DNA of 22,187 nucleotides from an uncultured Pedobacter sp. (GCF_946479715.1 NZ_CAMLHF010000083.1:1-22187), one strand, 5' to 3'. Positions 8,908 through 16,320 are shown, numbered from the stretch's first letter. The notes: a model not told the origin generated them from the sequence alone. A program made the numbers and translations.

Positions 8908-9924
8908 GTGAAAAAAAATATATACATTATTCTGGCACTTGTATTACTAAATATTGTTGCATTTGCTCAGCAAAGGCCTCAATATACCCAGTATATTTTT
9001 AATAATTACCTGTTGAATCCTGCCATTAGTGGTATTGAAAACTATACCGACGTAAAAGTTGGTTACAGAAAACAGTGGGTTGGTATAAATGATGCACCTC
9101 AAACTTCATTTGTTTCGGTGAACTGGAAGCTTGGTGACGATTATTTATGGAGAAATCCGCTTTCCTTACCTGATAAGGGAGACAATCCGATGAGTAGGAA
9201 TTATATGCAAAACTACACTGCTTCTCCTTCACATCATGGAATGGGAATAATTGCTGTATTGGATGAGGTTGGACCAATATCGAGATTAGATGCCAATATT
9301 ACTTATGCTTATCACCTTCAGATGGCTAATCAGTTAAACCTTTCAGTAGGTGTTGCTGCTGGATTAACCAGGATAGGATTTGATGCGAGCTCATTGCAGT
9401 TTCATGAAGGGGAGATTGAGCCTGCGACTAGGAACGCTATTGAAAGTCAGATTAAGCCTGATCTGGGTCTTGGAATTTGGTTATACGGAGCCAGATTTTT
9501 TGCAGGTGCATCAGTGCAGCAAATCTTATCTCAGAAGTTAAAATTTGTTAATGATCCTGGATTTAATCTTGGCAAGGAAGTTCCGCACTTTTTTATTACC
9601 ACCGGGTATAGATTTTTTGTCTCAGAAGAAATATCAGCAACTCCTTCAGTGATGTTTAAAAAGGTAAGCCCTACTCCAGTATCAATAGATGTAAATATGA
9701 AATTGTCCTTTAAAGACCGATTTTGGATAGGAGGGAGTTATCGTAAAGATGACTCATTTGCTGCACTGGCCGGAGTGAATATTAGCAAGCTGATTAACCT
9801 TACCTATTCTTACGATTTTGTAACTTCAGATCTAAATCGTGTAACGAATGGAAGCCACGAAATTGTTTTAGGATTCCAACTTAACAATGTGTATGAAGTG
9901 TTTAGCACCACAAAAATGTGGTAG
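8908..9924 (+). CDS. PorP/SprF family type IX secretion membrane protein
   Basis: The 338-residue protein has a signal peptide (KKNIYIILALVLLNIVAFAQ), the typical PorP/SprF opening (QRPQYTQYIFNNYLLNPAISGI, then VGYRKQWVGINDAPQT) and alternating beta-strands to the C terminus, as expected for an outer-membrane beta-barrel. Members work with T9SS substrates that carry type B C-terminal domains, and this gene directly follows such a substrate. The start codon is GTG (8908-8910), one base after the adhesin stop, so translation is probably coupled. The gene ends 9 bp from the convergent rpoN. An imperfect hairpin at 9904-9928 overlaps its stop. Confidence 0.92.
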   Translation: MKKNIYIILALVLLNIVAFAQQRPQYTQYIFNNYLLNPAISGIENYTDVKVGYRKQWVGINDAPQTSFVSVNWKLGDDYLWRNPLSLPDKGDNPMSRNYMQNYTASPSHHGMGIIAVLDEVGPISRLDANITYAYHLQMANQLNLSVGVAAGLTRIGFDASSLQFHEGEIEPATRNAIESQIKPDLGLGIWLYGARFFAGASVQQILSQKLKFVNDPGFNLGKEVPHFFITTGYRFFVSEEISATPSVMFKKVSPTPVSIDVNMKLSFKDRFWIGGSYRKDDSFAALAGVNISKLINLTYSYDFVTSDLNRVTNGSHEIVLGFQLNNVYEVFSTTKMW

Positions 9925-9933
9925 TGCTTAAAG

Positions 9934-11406
9934 TTAAAGCTCTTTTCTAAGGCGGGCCACAGGAATATTCATTTGCTCCCTATACTTGGCAACAGTTCTG
10001 CGGGCAATATTATATCCCCTGTCTTTTAATATTTCCGTTAACTTCTCATCTGCTAGTGGTTTACGTTTATCCTCATTGCCGATACAATCTTCAAGGATTT
10101 TCTTAACCTCTTTATTTGAAACCTCTTCGCCACTTTCTGTTTGTATCGCTTCAGAAAAGAACGATTTCAATAGAAAAGTACCAAATTCGGTTTGCACATA
10201 TTTAGAATTGGCAACCCTCGAAACCGTAGAGATGTCCATATCTATTTTATCTGCAATATCTTTTAAGATCATCGGACGCATCTTACGTTCATCTCCAGTA
10301 AGAAGATATTCATATTGATACTGCATAATTGCATTCATGGTTTTAAGCAAGGTTTGTTGCCTTTGCTTAATGGCATCAATAAACCATTTTGCAGAATCCA
10401 GTTTTTGTTTTACAAACTGAACCGCCTCCTTCATTTTTTTATCTTTTTGCGCGGCCTTATCGTAATGATCGAACATGTCAATGTAAGAGCGGCTAACCCT
10501 TAATTCTGGTGCATTCTTTGAATTGAGTGTAAGTATTAAAACACCATCATTGTTTGATACATGGAAATCAGGGATTACCTGTAATTGTTTTGTGGTTACC
10601 TGATTGGAGTCGCCTGGTTTAGGGTTGAGTCTTAATATTTCGGCAATAATCTCCTTAAGATCTTCACTGCTTAATCCTAAAGATTTTTCAAGTTTATCGT
10701 AATGCTTTTTGGTAAACTCGTCAAGATAATTCTCAACAATTTCAATAGCCTTTAAAATAATTGGATTGTTAGGGTCTTTTCTTCTCAACTGAAGTGTTAA
10801 ACATTCTTGCAAATCCCTGGCTGCAATACCGGGTGGATCAAATGCCTGAATAACCTTAAGCATTTCCAGAACATCCTCCTCTTCAACCATTACATTTTGC
10901 GAAAACGCAAGGTCGTCAATCATAGATGTAATCGGGCGGCGTAAATAACCGTCGTCATCTAGGCTACCTATAATTTGCTTTCCAATAATAAAATCCTGAT
11001 CCGATAGAGGAACAAGATCTAGTTGTTCCTGCAAGCTTTCAAAAAAAGTACTTTCAATAGCAATTGGTGTTTCTTTTTTTTCCTCATCGTCATCATTATT
11101 ATTGTATGATGTACTATAATCATTTACACTATCATCCTGCAAATAATCATCAACATTAAATTCATCAACATTTTCTTCCTTCGCTCCGGCATCAAAATCA
11201 TCCGGTGTATCATTTAAATCATCATACTCACTTTTAGGCTCTTCAGCAATCATTAGACTGGGGTCTTCCAGAGCAGGGTTTTCTTCCAATTCTTCTTTAA
11301 TGCGTGTATCTAAAGCAACTGTTGGTACCTGCAGCAATTTTATAAATTGAATTTGCTGAGGCGATAATTTTTGAAGGAGTTTTTGTTGTAAATGTTGTTT
11401 AAGCAT
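9934..11406 (-). CDS. rpoN: RNA polymerase sigma-54 factor
   Basis: The 490-residue protein has all three sigma-54 regions. Region I is glutamine/leucine-rich (QQKLLQKLSPQQIQFIKLLQVP), then ELEENPALE. Region II is a strongly acidic linker with Asn/Asp runs. Region III has the core-binding part (DPPGIAARDLQECL), a helix-turn-helix (DISTVSRVANSKYVQTEFG) and the RpoN box ARRTVAKYRE close to the C terminus. It directs RNA polymerase to -24/-12 promoters and needs AAA+ activators; none is encoded in this window. The open frame continues to 11454, but a promoter element lies inside that extension and homologues begin MLKQ-L-QKL, so the ATG at 11404-11406 is preferred. Confidence 0.96.
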   Translation of the reverse strand: MLKQHLQQKLLQKLSPQQIQFIKLLQVPTVALDTRIKEELEENPALEDPSLMIAEEPKSEYDDLNDTPDDFDAGAKEENVDEFNVDDYLQDDSVNDYSTSYNNNDDDEEKKETPIAIESTFFESLQEQLDLVPLSDQDFIIGKQIIGSLDDDGYLRRPITSMIDDLAFSQNVMVEEEDVLEMLKVIQAFDPPGIAARDLQECLTLQLRRKDPNNPIILKAIEIVENYLDEFTKKHYDKLEKSLGLSSEDLKEIIAEILRLNPKPGDSNQVTTKQLQVIPDFHVSNNDGVLILTLNSKNAPELRVSRSYIDMFDHYDKAAQKDKKMKEAVQFVKQKLDSAKWFIDAIKQRQQTLLKTMNAIMQYQYEYLLTGDERKMRPMILKDIADKIDMDISTVSRVANSKYVQTEFGTFLLKSFFSEAIQTESGEEVSNKEVKKILEDCIGNEDKRKPLADEKLTEILKDRGYNIARRTVAKYREQMNIPVARLRKEL

Positions 11407-11441
11407 AGAGTAAGTGGCTCGGTAATTTAATATACCTGTTT

Positions 11442-11473
11442 CAAAAATACGCATTTCGTTTATATAATAGCAA
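11442..11473 (-). promoter_or_regulatory. Promoter of rpoN
   Basis: On the minus strand TTG (11471-11473) is followed after 21 bp by TATTTTTG (11442-11449), a full match to the Bacteroidota -7 consensus. It would start transcription about 30 bp before the ATG at 11406. Confidence 0.5.
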
Positions 11474-11565
11474 TTGCCACAATTATATTATAGAAAATAC
11501 CTGATAAACAGAGCGAAATATATTAGTCGTTTTTAGCGAAATATTTCATGCTATGGCACATACCG

Positions 11566-11637
11566 TCATCCCGAGCGAAGGGGAGATTCCTTGTTTAGAT
11601 ATTATAGTTCAATAGATCTCTCCTTCGTTCGTGATGA
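11566..11637. repeat. Imperfect inverted repeat, REP-like intergenic element
   Basis: Two 22-base arms (11566-11587 and 11616-11637) are reverse complements at 19 positions, around a 28-base loop. The left arm contains TCATCCCGAGCGAAGGGGAG. Its GC content stands out against the AT-rich gap between the divergently placed rpoN promoter and the end of the Lrp gene. Similar TCATCCCGAGCGAAGG-type repeats are common dispersed elements in Bacteroidota, from memory. With only one copy in the window, dispersal cannot be shown. Confidence 0.55.
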
Positions 11638-11668
11638 GGGCAACTTTAAAAAGACATCTTTCAGATCA

Positions 11669-11688
11669 ATTGATTTCATGAAATCAAT
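11669..11688. repeat. Perfect 20-bp palindrome in the gap after the Lrp/AsnC gene
   Basis: ATTGATTTCATGAAATCAAT is its own reverse complement. It lies 23 bp past the Lrp stop; a partial copy of its half-site (GAAATCAATC) occurs next to that stop. It could be a regulator-binding dyad or, less likely, a weak terminator, since no T-run follows. The rest of the gap 11474-11711 shows no gene. Confidence 0.6.
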
Positions 11689-11711
11689 ATAGTAAAAATA
11701 CTTGAAATCAA

Positions 11712-12185
11712 TCACGAAAGTTTAAGGGCTGTTTCACGTTTATGCTCTGCTAATACATAATTAGTGTAGGTTTCGCCTACAATAGATATTGCTTGAAGTT
11801 TTGTTTCAAAAAAAGCATAAAAGGCCTTGGAACAGGTGGTTGCAACTTTAAGATGGAAATCAAAATATCCAGCTATCTGAGCACATTCTAACACTTCATC
11901 GAACGTGTTTATTTTTTGACTGAAATTGGATGCTGCTAATGATGTATGGTCATTAAGTCTAACAAGTACATAAGCCAATTCAATCTTATGGAGTTTTGTA
12001 TAATCGAGCAATAGTACAGATCCCTTTATAAAGCCCCCTTTTTTTAAGGCCTTGATTCTTTCATGTGTTGCTGATTCCGATTTGTGAATTTTATGAGCTA
12101 TTTGCTTTATTGGCATCTCTGCATTTATTTGCAAAGCATTTAATATCTCATTATTAATTGAGTCTAATCCTTGAATTTTAAACAT
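11712..12185 (-). CDS. Lrp/AsnC family transcriptional regulator
   Basis: The 157-residue protein begins LDSINNEILNALQINAEMPIKQIAHKIHKSESATHERIKALKKGGFIKG, the AsnC-type winged helix-turn-helix (residues about 7-58). A RAM/AsnC ligand-binding domain follows (LAYVLVRLN, VLECAQIAGYFDFHLKVATT). Such proteins form octamers and respond to amino acids or related small molecules; the effector here is not readable. The gene stands alone, with a -7 element at 12240-12247 upstream. It is divergent from the predicted small RNA and mscL, so these may be among its targets, or it may regulate itself. Confidence 0.93.
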   Translation of the reverse strand: MFKIQGLDSINNEILNALQINAEMPIKQIAHKIHKSESATHERIKALKKGGFIKGSVLLLDYTKLHKIELAYVLVRLNDHTSLAASNFSQKINTFDEVLECAQIAGYFDFHLKVATTCSKAFYAFFETKLQAISIVGETYTNYVLAEHKRETALKLS

Positions 12186-12239
12186 AACTTATTTAATAAT
12201 TTTTACTGTTTACGAATGCATAACAGAATTAGGTCGGAA

Positions 12240-12247
12240 CAAACATA
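12240..12247 (-). promoter_or_regulatory. Likely -7 element of the Lrp/AsnC gene
   Basis: Read on the minus strand it is TATGTTTG, a full TAnnTTTG match, about 55 bp before the start codon. No TTG is visible at -33. Confidence 0.35.
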
Positions 12248-12354
12248 ATAAATTAATTTTAAATATTAATCTCTATAAATTGAATGTTATTGATGTTTTT
12301 TTGCAAATAAGATTTTGTGTTTGGTTTTTTTTCTTGAGTGTTGCAAAATTAAAG

Positions 12355-12543
12355 ATGGCGAATGCTCTCTGTTTCTGTGATATTTACTGAAGTTAGATGG
12401 TGGTATTGATATACCATTCTGTAAATAACAACTTTGCACCGGTTCAAGCGGACCCATGGTGGATGTCTGTCATAGGGATGCCAATAACAGGTTAAATTTA
12501 GGTTAAAAAATGGCTTAGCCCGGATGGGCGGCCATTTTTTTTT
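12355..12543 (+). ncRNA. Candidate structured small RNA upstream of mscL
   Basis: This 432-bp gap (12186-12617) has no convincing coding sequence but a strong plus-strand intrinsic terminator at its end, which needs a transcript to act on. Upstream of it I can fold a compact structure. Hairpin A pairs 12381-12387 with 12421-12427 (TATTTAC/GTAAATA) and carries an apical stem TGGTAT/ATACCA (12401-12406/12411-12416). Hairpin B pairs 12453-12462 with 12467-12477 (ten pairs, one bulge). A short closing helix pairs CTGTT 12369-12373 with AACAG 12486-12490. The length of about 190 nt would fit a 6S-like RNA, but I see no diagnostic sequence, and the 5' end is a guess. It could instead be an mscL leader. 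Confidence 0.35.
12505..12543 (+). terminator. Strong rho-independent terminator
   Basis: AAAAAATGGC (12505-12514) pairs with GCCATTTTTT (12531-12540), enclosing a second GCCC/GGGC stem with a GGAT loop (12518-12529), and a T-run continues to 12543. No plus-strand protein gene lies between porP/sprF and this point, so it probably ends the candidate small RNA. The A-run on its other side would let it work on the minus strand too. Confidence 0.7.
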
Positions 12544-12564
12544 GAATTTCTTCAAAAAAAAATG

Positions 12565-12595
12565 TTTGATATGAATGTTTAATTTTCTATTTTTA
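12565..12595 (+). promoter_or_regulatory. Probable mscL promoter
   Basis: TTTG (12565-12568) is followed after 19 bp by TATTTTTA (12588-12595), one base off the -7 consensus. It lies between the terminator and the mscL start, suggesting mscL is transcribed separately from the RNA upstream. Confidence 0.4.
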
Positions 12596-12617
12596 GTTAA
12601 AACATAACTAAACTATT

Positions 12618-13046
12618 ATGGGATTTGTAAAAGAATTTAAAGAGTTTGCCATCAAAGGCAGTGTAATGGATCTCGCTGTCGGTGTAATTATCGGCGGGGC
12701 TTTTGGTAAGATCATAGACAGTGTTGTTAATGACCTTATTATGCCGTTAATTTCAGCAATTGTCGGATCAGTTGACTTTAGTAATATGTATGTAGTACTA
12801 AAAGGAAGTGTCAATGAAGGAATGGCACTTGTTGATGCGAGAAAAGTTCCTGGAGCTGTTGTTTTTGCTTACGGTAATTTCATTACAGTAGCTATTAATT
12901 TCCTATTACTTGCTTTAGCAGTATTTATGCTTGTAAAAGGTATTAATTCAATGAAACGCAAACAAGAGGCAGTTGCAGCCGCACCTGCAGGGCCTACTAA
13001 AGAAGAAGTTCTACTTACTGAAATCAGAGATTTACTTAAAAAGTAA
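12618..13046 (+). CDS. mscL: Large-conductance mechanosensitive channel
   Basis: The 142-residue protein is a full-length MscL. It has the N-terminal amphipathic helix ([13 protein letters not shown]), the pore-lining TM1 with the conserved [25 protein letters not shown] pattern (here [16 protein letters not shown]), a periplasmic loop, TM2 ([19 protein letters not shown]) and a C-terminal cytoplasmic helix ([14 protein letters not shown]). It forms a homopentamer in the inner membrane that opens under high tension to release solutes on hypo-osmotic shock. The gene converges on the ChaN-like gene with one base between the stop codons. Confidence 0.97.
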   Translation: MGFVKEFKEFAIKGSVMDLAVGVIIGGAFGKIIDSVVNDLIMPLISAIVGSVDFSNMYVVLKGSVNEGMALVDARKVPGAVVFAYGNFITVAINFLLLALAVFMLVKGINSMKRKQEAVAAAPAGPTKEEVLLTEIRDLLKK

Positions 13047-13047
13047 A

Positions 13048-13914
13048 TTAAAAGCTCTTTTTGACACCTGGGTCGGTTATAATAATATAATCACCCAGGT
13101 GTTTGTGTTTTTCCCATACTGGATTATTATAATCTGCTGAAGGGAAGCACGACAGATTCGAAATGATAAGTTTCTTTGAAGTGCTTTTTAATTTTGCAAG
13201 CGTACCCAATCTTTCATCACTATGAAAACGACCATTAAGATGCAGTACTTTTGTGTCCTTGTGCTTCTTTATGTATCTGGCAATTGACCAAGCCATTGTA
13301 GCATCCCAAAAATTTTGAGTCTGATATATTTTCATACCACCCATATTATGGCCACCAAGTTCTTTTATAAATTTATTATAATAGCTTCCGGTTGCGGTGT
13401 CTATTGGTAATGGGGGTAAAAAAGATCTCGATTCTTTTGGTAAGGTCTTTAATACATCCAACCCTGATTTACTAATCATATTGCTATATCTTGCAGCTGC
13501 ATTAGCTCCGATTATATCTATTTTATTGACCTTGGCGTATTCGATAAGAGGTCTGTAATCCTTATAGTTGTTCCATGCCCTTGCTTCTTTTGTGAAGTTT
13601 TTTTCTGAGATATAACCTCCAACATATTCGTTTATAATGGGCTGTACATCGGTATGAAACATTTCCATAGAAAGGGCAGTTTTGGGATATGTAATATGTA
13701 GCTGTTTAAGAATTTCAAATTCTAATATATGACCAACAGAATCGTTATGTTCTTCTCCAAAAAATAGAACATCTGTTTTTTCTAAATCCCTTACCAATTC
13801 ATTTAGAGAGATGACTTTCTGATTTTTAACATCATAAATTTTATACTGTTGGGAAATTTGAGCTGTAATAAATAAGGGCAGGCATATGCAAATTATAGTA
13901 AGGAGATGTTTCAT
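13048..13914 (-). CDS. ChaN-like haem-binding-fold (Tiki/EreA-superfamily) exported protein
   Basis: The 288-residue protein has a signal peptide (MKHLLTIICICLPLFITAQ) without a clear lipobox, so it is probably periplasmic. It then has a ChaN-type domain, with the FFGEEHNDSVGH motif (about residues 51-62) and the later LHLNGRFHSDERLG motif, which together supply the conserved Glu/His set of the family. ChaN from Campylobacter binds haem and is linked to iron uptake; many relatives have no proven role. No iron-uptake gene or Fur box was noticed next to it, so a haem role is only family-based. Its last codons lie over the probable mscL terminator on the opposite strand. Confidence 0.85.
   Translation of the reverse strand: MKHLLTIICICLPLFITAQISQQYKIYDVKNQKVISLNELVRDLEKTDVLFFGEEHNDSVGHILEFEILKQLHITYPKTALSMEMFHTDVQPIINEYVGGYISEKNFTKEARAWNNYKDYRPLIEYAKVNKIDIIGANAAARYSNMISKSGLDVLKTLPKESRSFLPPLPIDTATGSYYNKFIKELGGHNMGGMKIYQTQNFWDATMAWSIARYIKKHKDTKVLHLNGRFHSDERLGTLAKLKSTSKKLIISNLSCFPSADYNNPVWEKHKHLGDYIIITDPGVKKSF
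13064..13113 (+). terminator. Probable mscL terminator inside the convergent gene
   Basis: ACACCTGGGT (13064-13073) and ACCCAGGTGT (13093-13102) form a perfect 10-bp stem with a 19-base loop, followed on the plus strand by TTGTGTTTTT. It begins 17 bp after the mscL stop but lies within the last codons of the ChaN-like gene. Confidence 0.5.
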
Positions 13915-13992
13915 ACGGTAAAAGTAAGGGATATTTTCACCGATTAAAAATGCACGTTTACCGATCTTTAGCGTAGATATAAATCATTAATG

Positions 13993-14023
13993 TTGGCTAA
14001 TGGCATGGTTCTATATACATTTG
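13993..14023 (+). promoter_or_regulatory. Promoter of the LiaF-like / LytS-LytTR operon
   Basis: TTG (13993-13995) is followed after 20 bp by TACATTTG (14016-14023), a full match to the Bacteroidota -7 consensus. It leaves a leader of about 85 nt before the ATG at 14113, holding a 13-codon open frame at 14067-14108. Confidence 0.55.
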
Positions 14024-14112
14024 ACTTAGTGCATTAAATTAAAAAGTTAAACAGAGTATAAAATTCATGAAGATTGTAATAGGCTTTATTGAATTGTATA
14101 AAATATAAGGAA

Positions 14113-14886
14113 ATGGAAAAATTTACGAACAACAACAGTTCTAGCAGATTATGGAGTGGGTTGATAATATTAGGTGTTGGTCTGGTGTTTTTTTTAAGAA
14201 ATTTTGGTGTCGATATTCCCCATTGGGTAATTAGCTGGCATACGCTATTGATTGTAATAGGTTTGTTGGTTGGTTATAAGAGGAATTTCAACGGTGGTGG
14301 GTGGTTGATAATGGTGTTGGTAGGAGGCTTCTTTACGCTTGAAGACATTGGAGAATTTGATTTATCTAAATATTATTTTGCCATTGCATTTATTATTCTT
14401 GGCTTGTTTATGATTTTTAAACCAAAACGAACTGAATGGAATAAAGAGAGATGGAGAAATAGGTGGAATAAAAGACATCCACGTTTCAGAAACTTTGATG
14501 AACCCGTAAATACAGATGAGCCGAAAGAATATAGTGATATAAATAAAGATGATATTCTTGATTCTGTGAATGTGTTTGGGGGCAGCCATCAAAATGTATA
14601 CTCAAAGAATTTTAAAGGAGGAGATGTGATCGCAATTTTTGGTGGCTCAGACATCAACTTAACCCAAGCCGATTTTGAGGGTACAATAATTCTGGAGGTG
14701 GTTGCAATATTTGGAGGATTAAAGATTGTAATTCCACCAAGTTGGGAAGTGAAATCTGAAGTTACTGCCATTTTTGGCGGTATGGACGATAAGAGGGCTA
14801 TAGGTCAGGTGATAGACGGGGCGAGGAAAATAATAGTTATTAAGGGGGTGGCATTATTTGGCGGGGTGGACATTAGAAACTTTTAA
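14113..14886 (+). CDS. LiaF-like membrane protein (LiaI/LiaF TM region plus DUF2154-like domain)
   Basis: The 257-residue protein has about four hydrophobic segments in residues 10-105 (LiaI/LiaF-TM-like), then a basic patch (KPKRTEWNKERWRNRWNKRH), an acidic linker and a C-terminal beta-rich domain of the LiaF/VraT cell-wall-active-antibiotic response type. That domain repeats an FGG motif five times (VFGGS, IFGGS, IFGGL, IFGGM, LFGGV). In Firmicutes LiaF represses the LiaRS system; here the partners downstream are a LytS-type kinase and a LytTR regulator, so an accessory sensing role is plausible but unproven. The ATG at 14113 is chosen over an upstream TTG because AAGG precedes it at a good distance. 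Confidence 0.82.
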   Translation: MEKFTNNNSSSRLWSGLIILGVGLVFFLRNFGVDIPHWVISWHTLLIVIGLLVGYKRNFNGGGWLIMVLVGGFFTLEDIGEFDLSKYYFAIAFIILGLFMIFKPKRTEWNKERWRNRWNKRHPRFRNFDEPVNTDEPKEYSDINKDDILDSVNVFGGSHQNVYSKNFKGGDVIAIFGGSDINLTQADFEGTIILEVVAIFGGLKIVIPPSWEVKSEVTAIFGGMDDKRAIGQVIDGARKIIVIKGVALFGGVDIRNF

Positions 14887-14897
14887 AACCCTATGTT

Positions 14898-15269
14898 ATG
14901 AAATGGTTTTTAGTAAGATATATTTATGAAATAGTTTGTGGTGATGGTAATTACAAACCGCAGTTTGACGAACAATTAAGGTTGATGTTAGCATTAAATA
15001 ATGCAGAAGCGCTTTTAAAAGCAGAAGAAACAGCTCATAGTTTTCATCCGCCATTTAAAAATTGTAGTGGCGAATTGGTAACCTGGAAATTCATTTGTAT
15101 TGCTGATCTGCATGAAATTCAAACACCGGATGACGGTGCTGAAATCGCATCAATTATGCATGAACCAACAGATGTCTCTGCTTTTTTAAATCAGATAGAG
15201 AAGAGGCAAGCGTTTTTAAAAGAACATATACAACTTACAACTACAGAATTAGACTGTTTTGACAACTAG
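14898..15269 (+). CDS. DUF4288-like small protein
   Basis: The 123-residue soluble protein starts MKWFLVRYIYEIVCGDG and has the pattern of DUF4288: an N-terminal beta-strand, a helix with NAEALLKAEETA, then NCSGELVTWKFICIADLHEI. No function is known for that family, and assignment is by remembered pattern. It starts 11 bp after the LiaF-like gene, and its end overlaps the TTG start of the kinase gene by 11 bp, so it belongs to the same operon and its translation is probably coupled to that of the kinase. It may be a small accessory protein of the sensing module. Confidence 0.65.
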   Translation: MKWFLVRYIYEIVCGDGNYKPQFDEQLRLMLALNNAEALLKAEETAHSFHPPFKNCSGELVTWKFICIADLHEIQTPDDGAEIASIMHEPTDVSAFLNQIEKRQAFLKEHIQLTTTELDCFDN

Positions 15270-16320
15270 ACCCCTATCAGTTCCACAGATCCAGAAGTTT
15301 GCCCTTGTTATATTTTTAGCATGGGTAGCAATTTTTGTGTTTCTGTTTTATTATACACTCAATTTTAGTCTGCCCGTTTCCGTTGCTGATAGTTTAATAA
15401 CAAATGGTTTACTGGCTGTCGCATGTATCATCTTGAGTAATTTATTAGGTTATTACCAGCCTAAAAATGAAACGATATTGTTTATACTGGTGTTAACCTT
15501 AATGCTGGCTCTGATTATTACTTTTGCAAGTAAGTTTGCATTAAATTTTTTGTTTATTGACAACCTTACTTACCAAAGTTTTTTAAATCTGTCTTTATTA
15601 GTTCGTTTTATCATAGTATTTATATTTTTAGCCTGGTGTGCTTTAGCTAATATTTTATGGTATAGACTAGAAGAACAGTCGGCCACTCAGGAAAGGTTAC
15701 TCACTGCTCAGAATTTATCAAAAGAAGCAGAATTAAATAAACTTAGACATCAGTTGCAACCACATTTTTTGTTTAATAGTTTGAACTCTGTGTACGCGCT
15801 CACTATAGTAAATCCTAAAGAGGCAGGCACCATGATCACTAAGCTTGCTGCCTTTTTAAGAGGTACTTTGAAACGAGATGATGAGGTTTGGGTTAGTGTA
15901 GGCGAAGAGATGGAATATATTGAACTTTATCTTGACATAGAAAAAGTAAGGTTTAGCCATAGGTTGAATATTGATATTAACGTAGATGAGAATACACTTA
16001 ATCTGCGTTTGCCAGGTACATTATTACAGCCTATAGTAGAAAATGCTATAAAATTTGGCTTGTACAATACCTCGGCCGCAATTACTATATCTATGCATGT
16101 AAAGGTCGAAAATAATGTATTAGTGATTATGGTACAAAATCCTTATGATCCTGAAATGAAGACGGCTGGTGGAACAGGTTTTGGTTTGTCTGCTATCAAA
16201 AGAAGGCTATATTTGTTGTTCGCTGATGAGAAGTTACTGAAAACGAAGGCTACAGAAGATAATTTATTTATAACAACGCTTAAAATACCTCAGGCAAATG
16301 ATAAGAACGATACTAATTGA
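15259..16320 (+). CDS. LytS-type sensor histidine kinase
   Basis: The 353-residue protein has four transmembrane helices (about residues 12-32, 42-62, 70-90, 105-130) with no extracellular domain, then a short coiled coil and a His_kinase/HATPase module of the LytS/YehU class. The likely phospho-acceptor is His169 in HQLQPHFLFNSL. ATP-site motifs are LLQPIVENAIKFG and GGTGFGLSAIKRRL. The start is a TTG at 15259-15261, overlapping the DUF4288 gene by 11 bp. The next Met is inside a membrane segment, so the TTG is favoured. The gene overlaps the response regulator gene by 23 bp. With so little outside the membrane, it probably senses membrane state or a membrane partner such as the LiaF-like protein. 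Confidence 0.93.
   Translation: MTTRPLSVPQIQKFALVIFLAWVAIFVFLFYYTLNFSLPVSVADSLITNGLLAVACIILSNLLGYYQPKNETILFILVLTLMLALIITFASKFALNFLFIDNLTYQSFLNLSLLVRFIIVFIFLAWCALANILWYRLEEQSATQERLLTAQNLSKEAELNKLRHQLQPHFLFNSLNSVYALTIVNPKEAGTMITKLAAFLRGTLKRDDEVWVSVGEEMEYIELYLDIEKVRFSHRLNIDINVDENTLNLRLPGTLLQPIVENAIKFGLYNTSAAITISMHVKVENNVLVIMVQNPYDPEMKTAGGTGFGLSAIKRRLYLLFADEKLLKTKATEDNLFITTLKIPQANDKNDTN

Noticed and set aside
9904..9928. Hairpin at the end of the PorP gene as a terminator
   Set aside because: The stem is bulged and no T-run follows directly, so it is not called.
11407..11454. 16-residue N-terminal extension of RpoN
   Set aside because: A full -7 match lies inside it, and the family start is MLKQ.
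12349..12555. 68-codon minus-strand open frame in the lrp-mscL gap
   Set aside because: It reads through both sides of the terminator hairpin, has no recognisable composition or start context, and the region is better explained as structured RNA.
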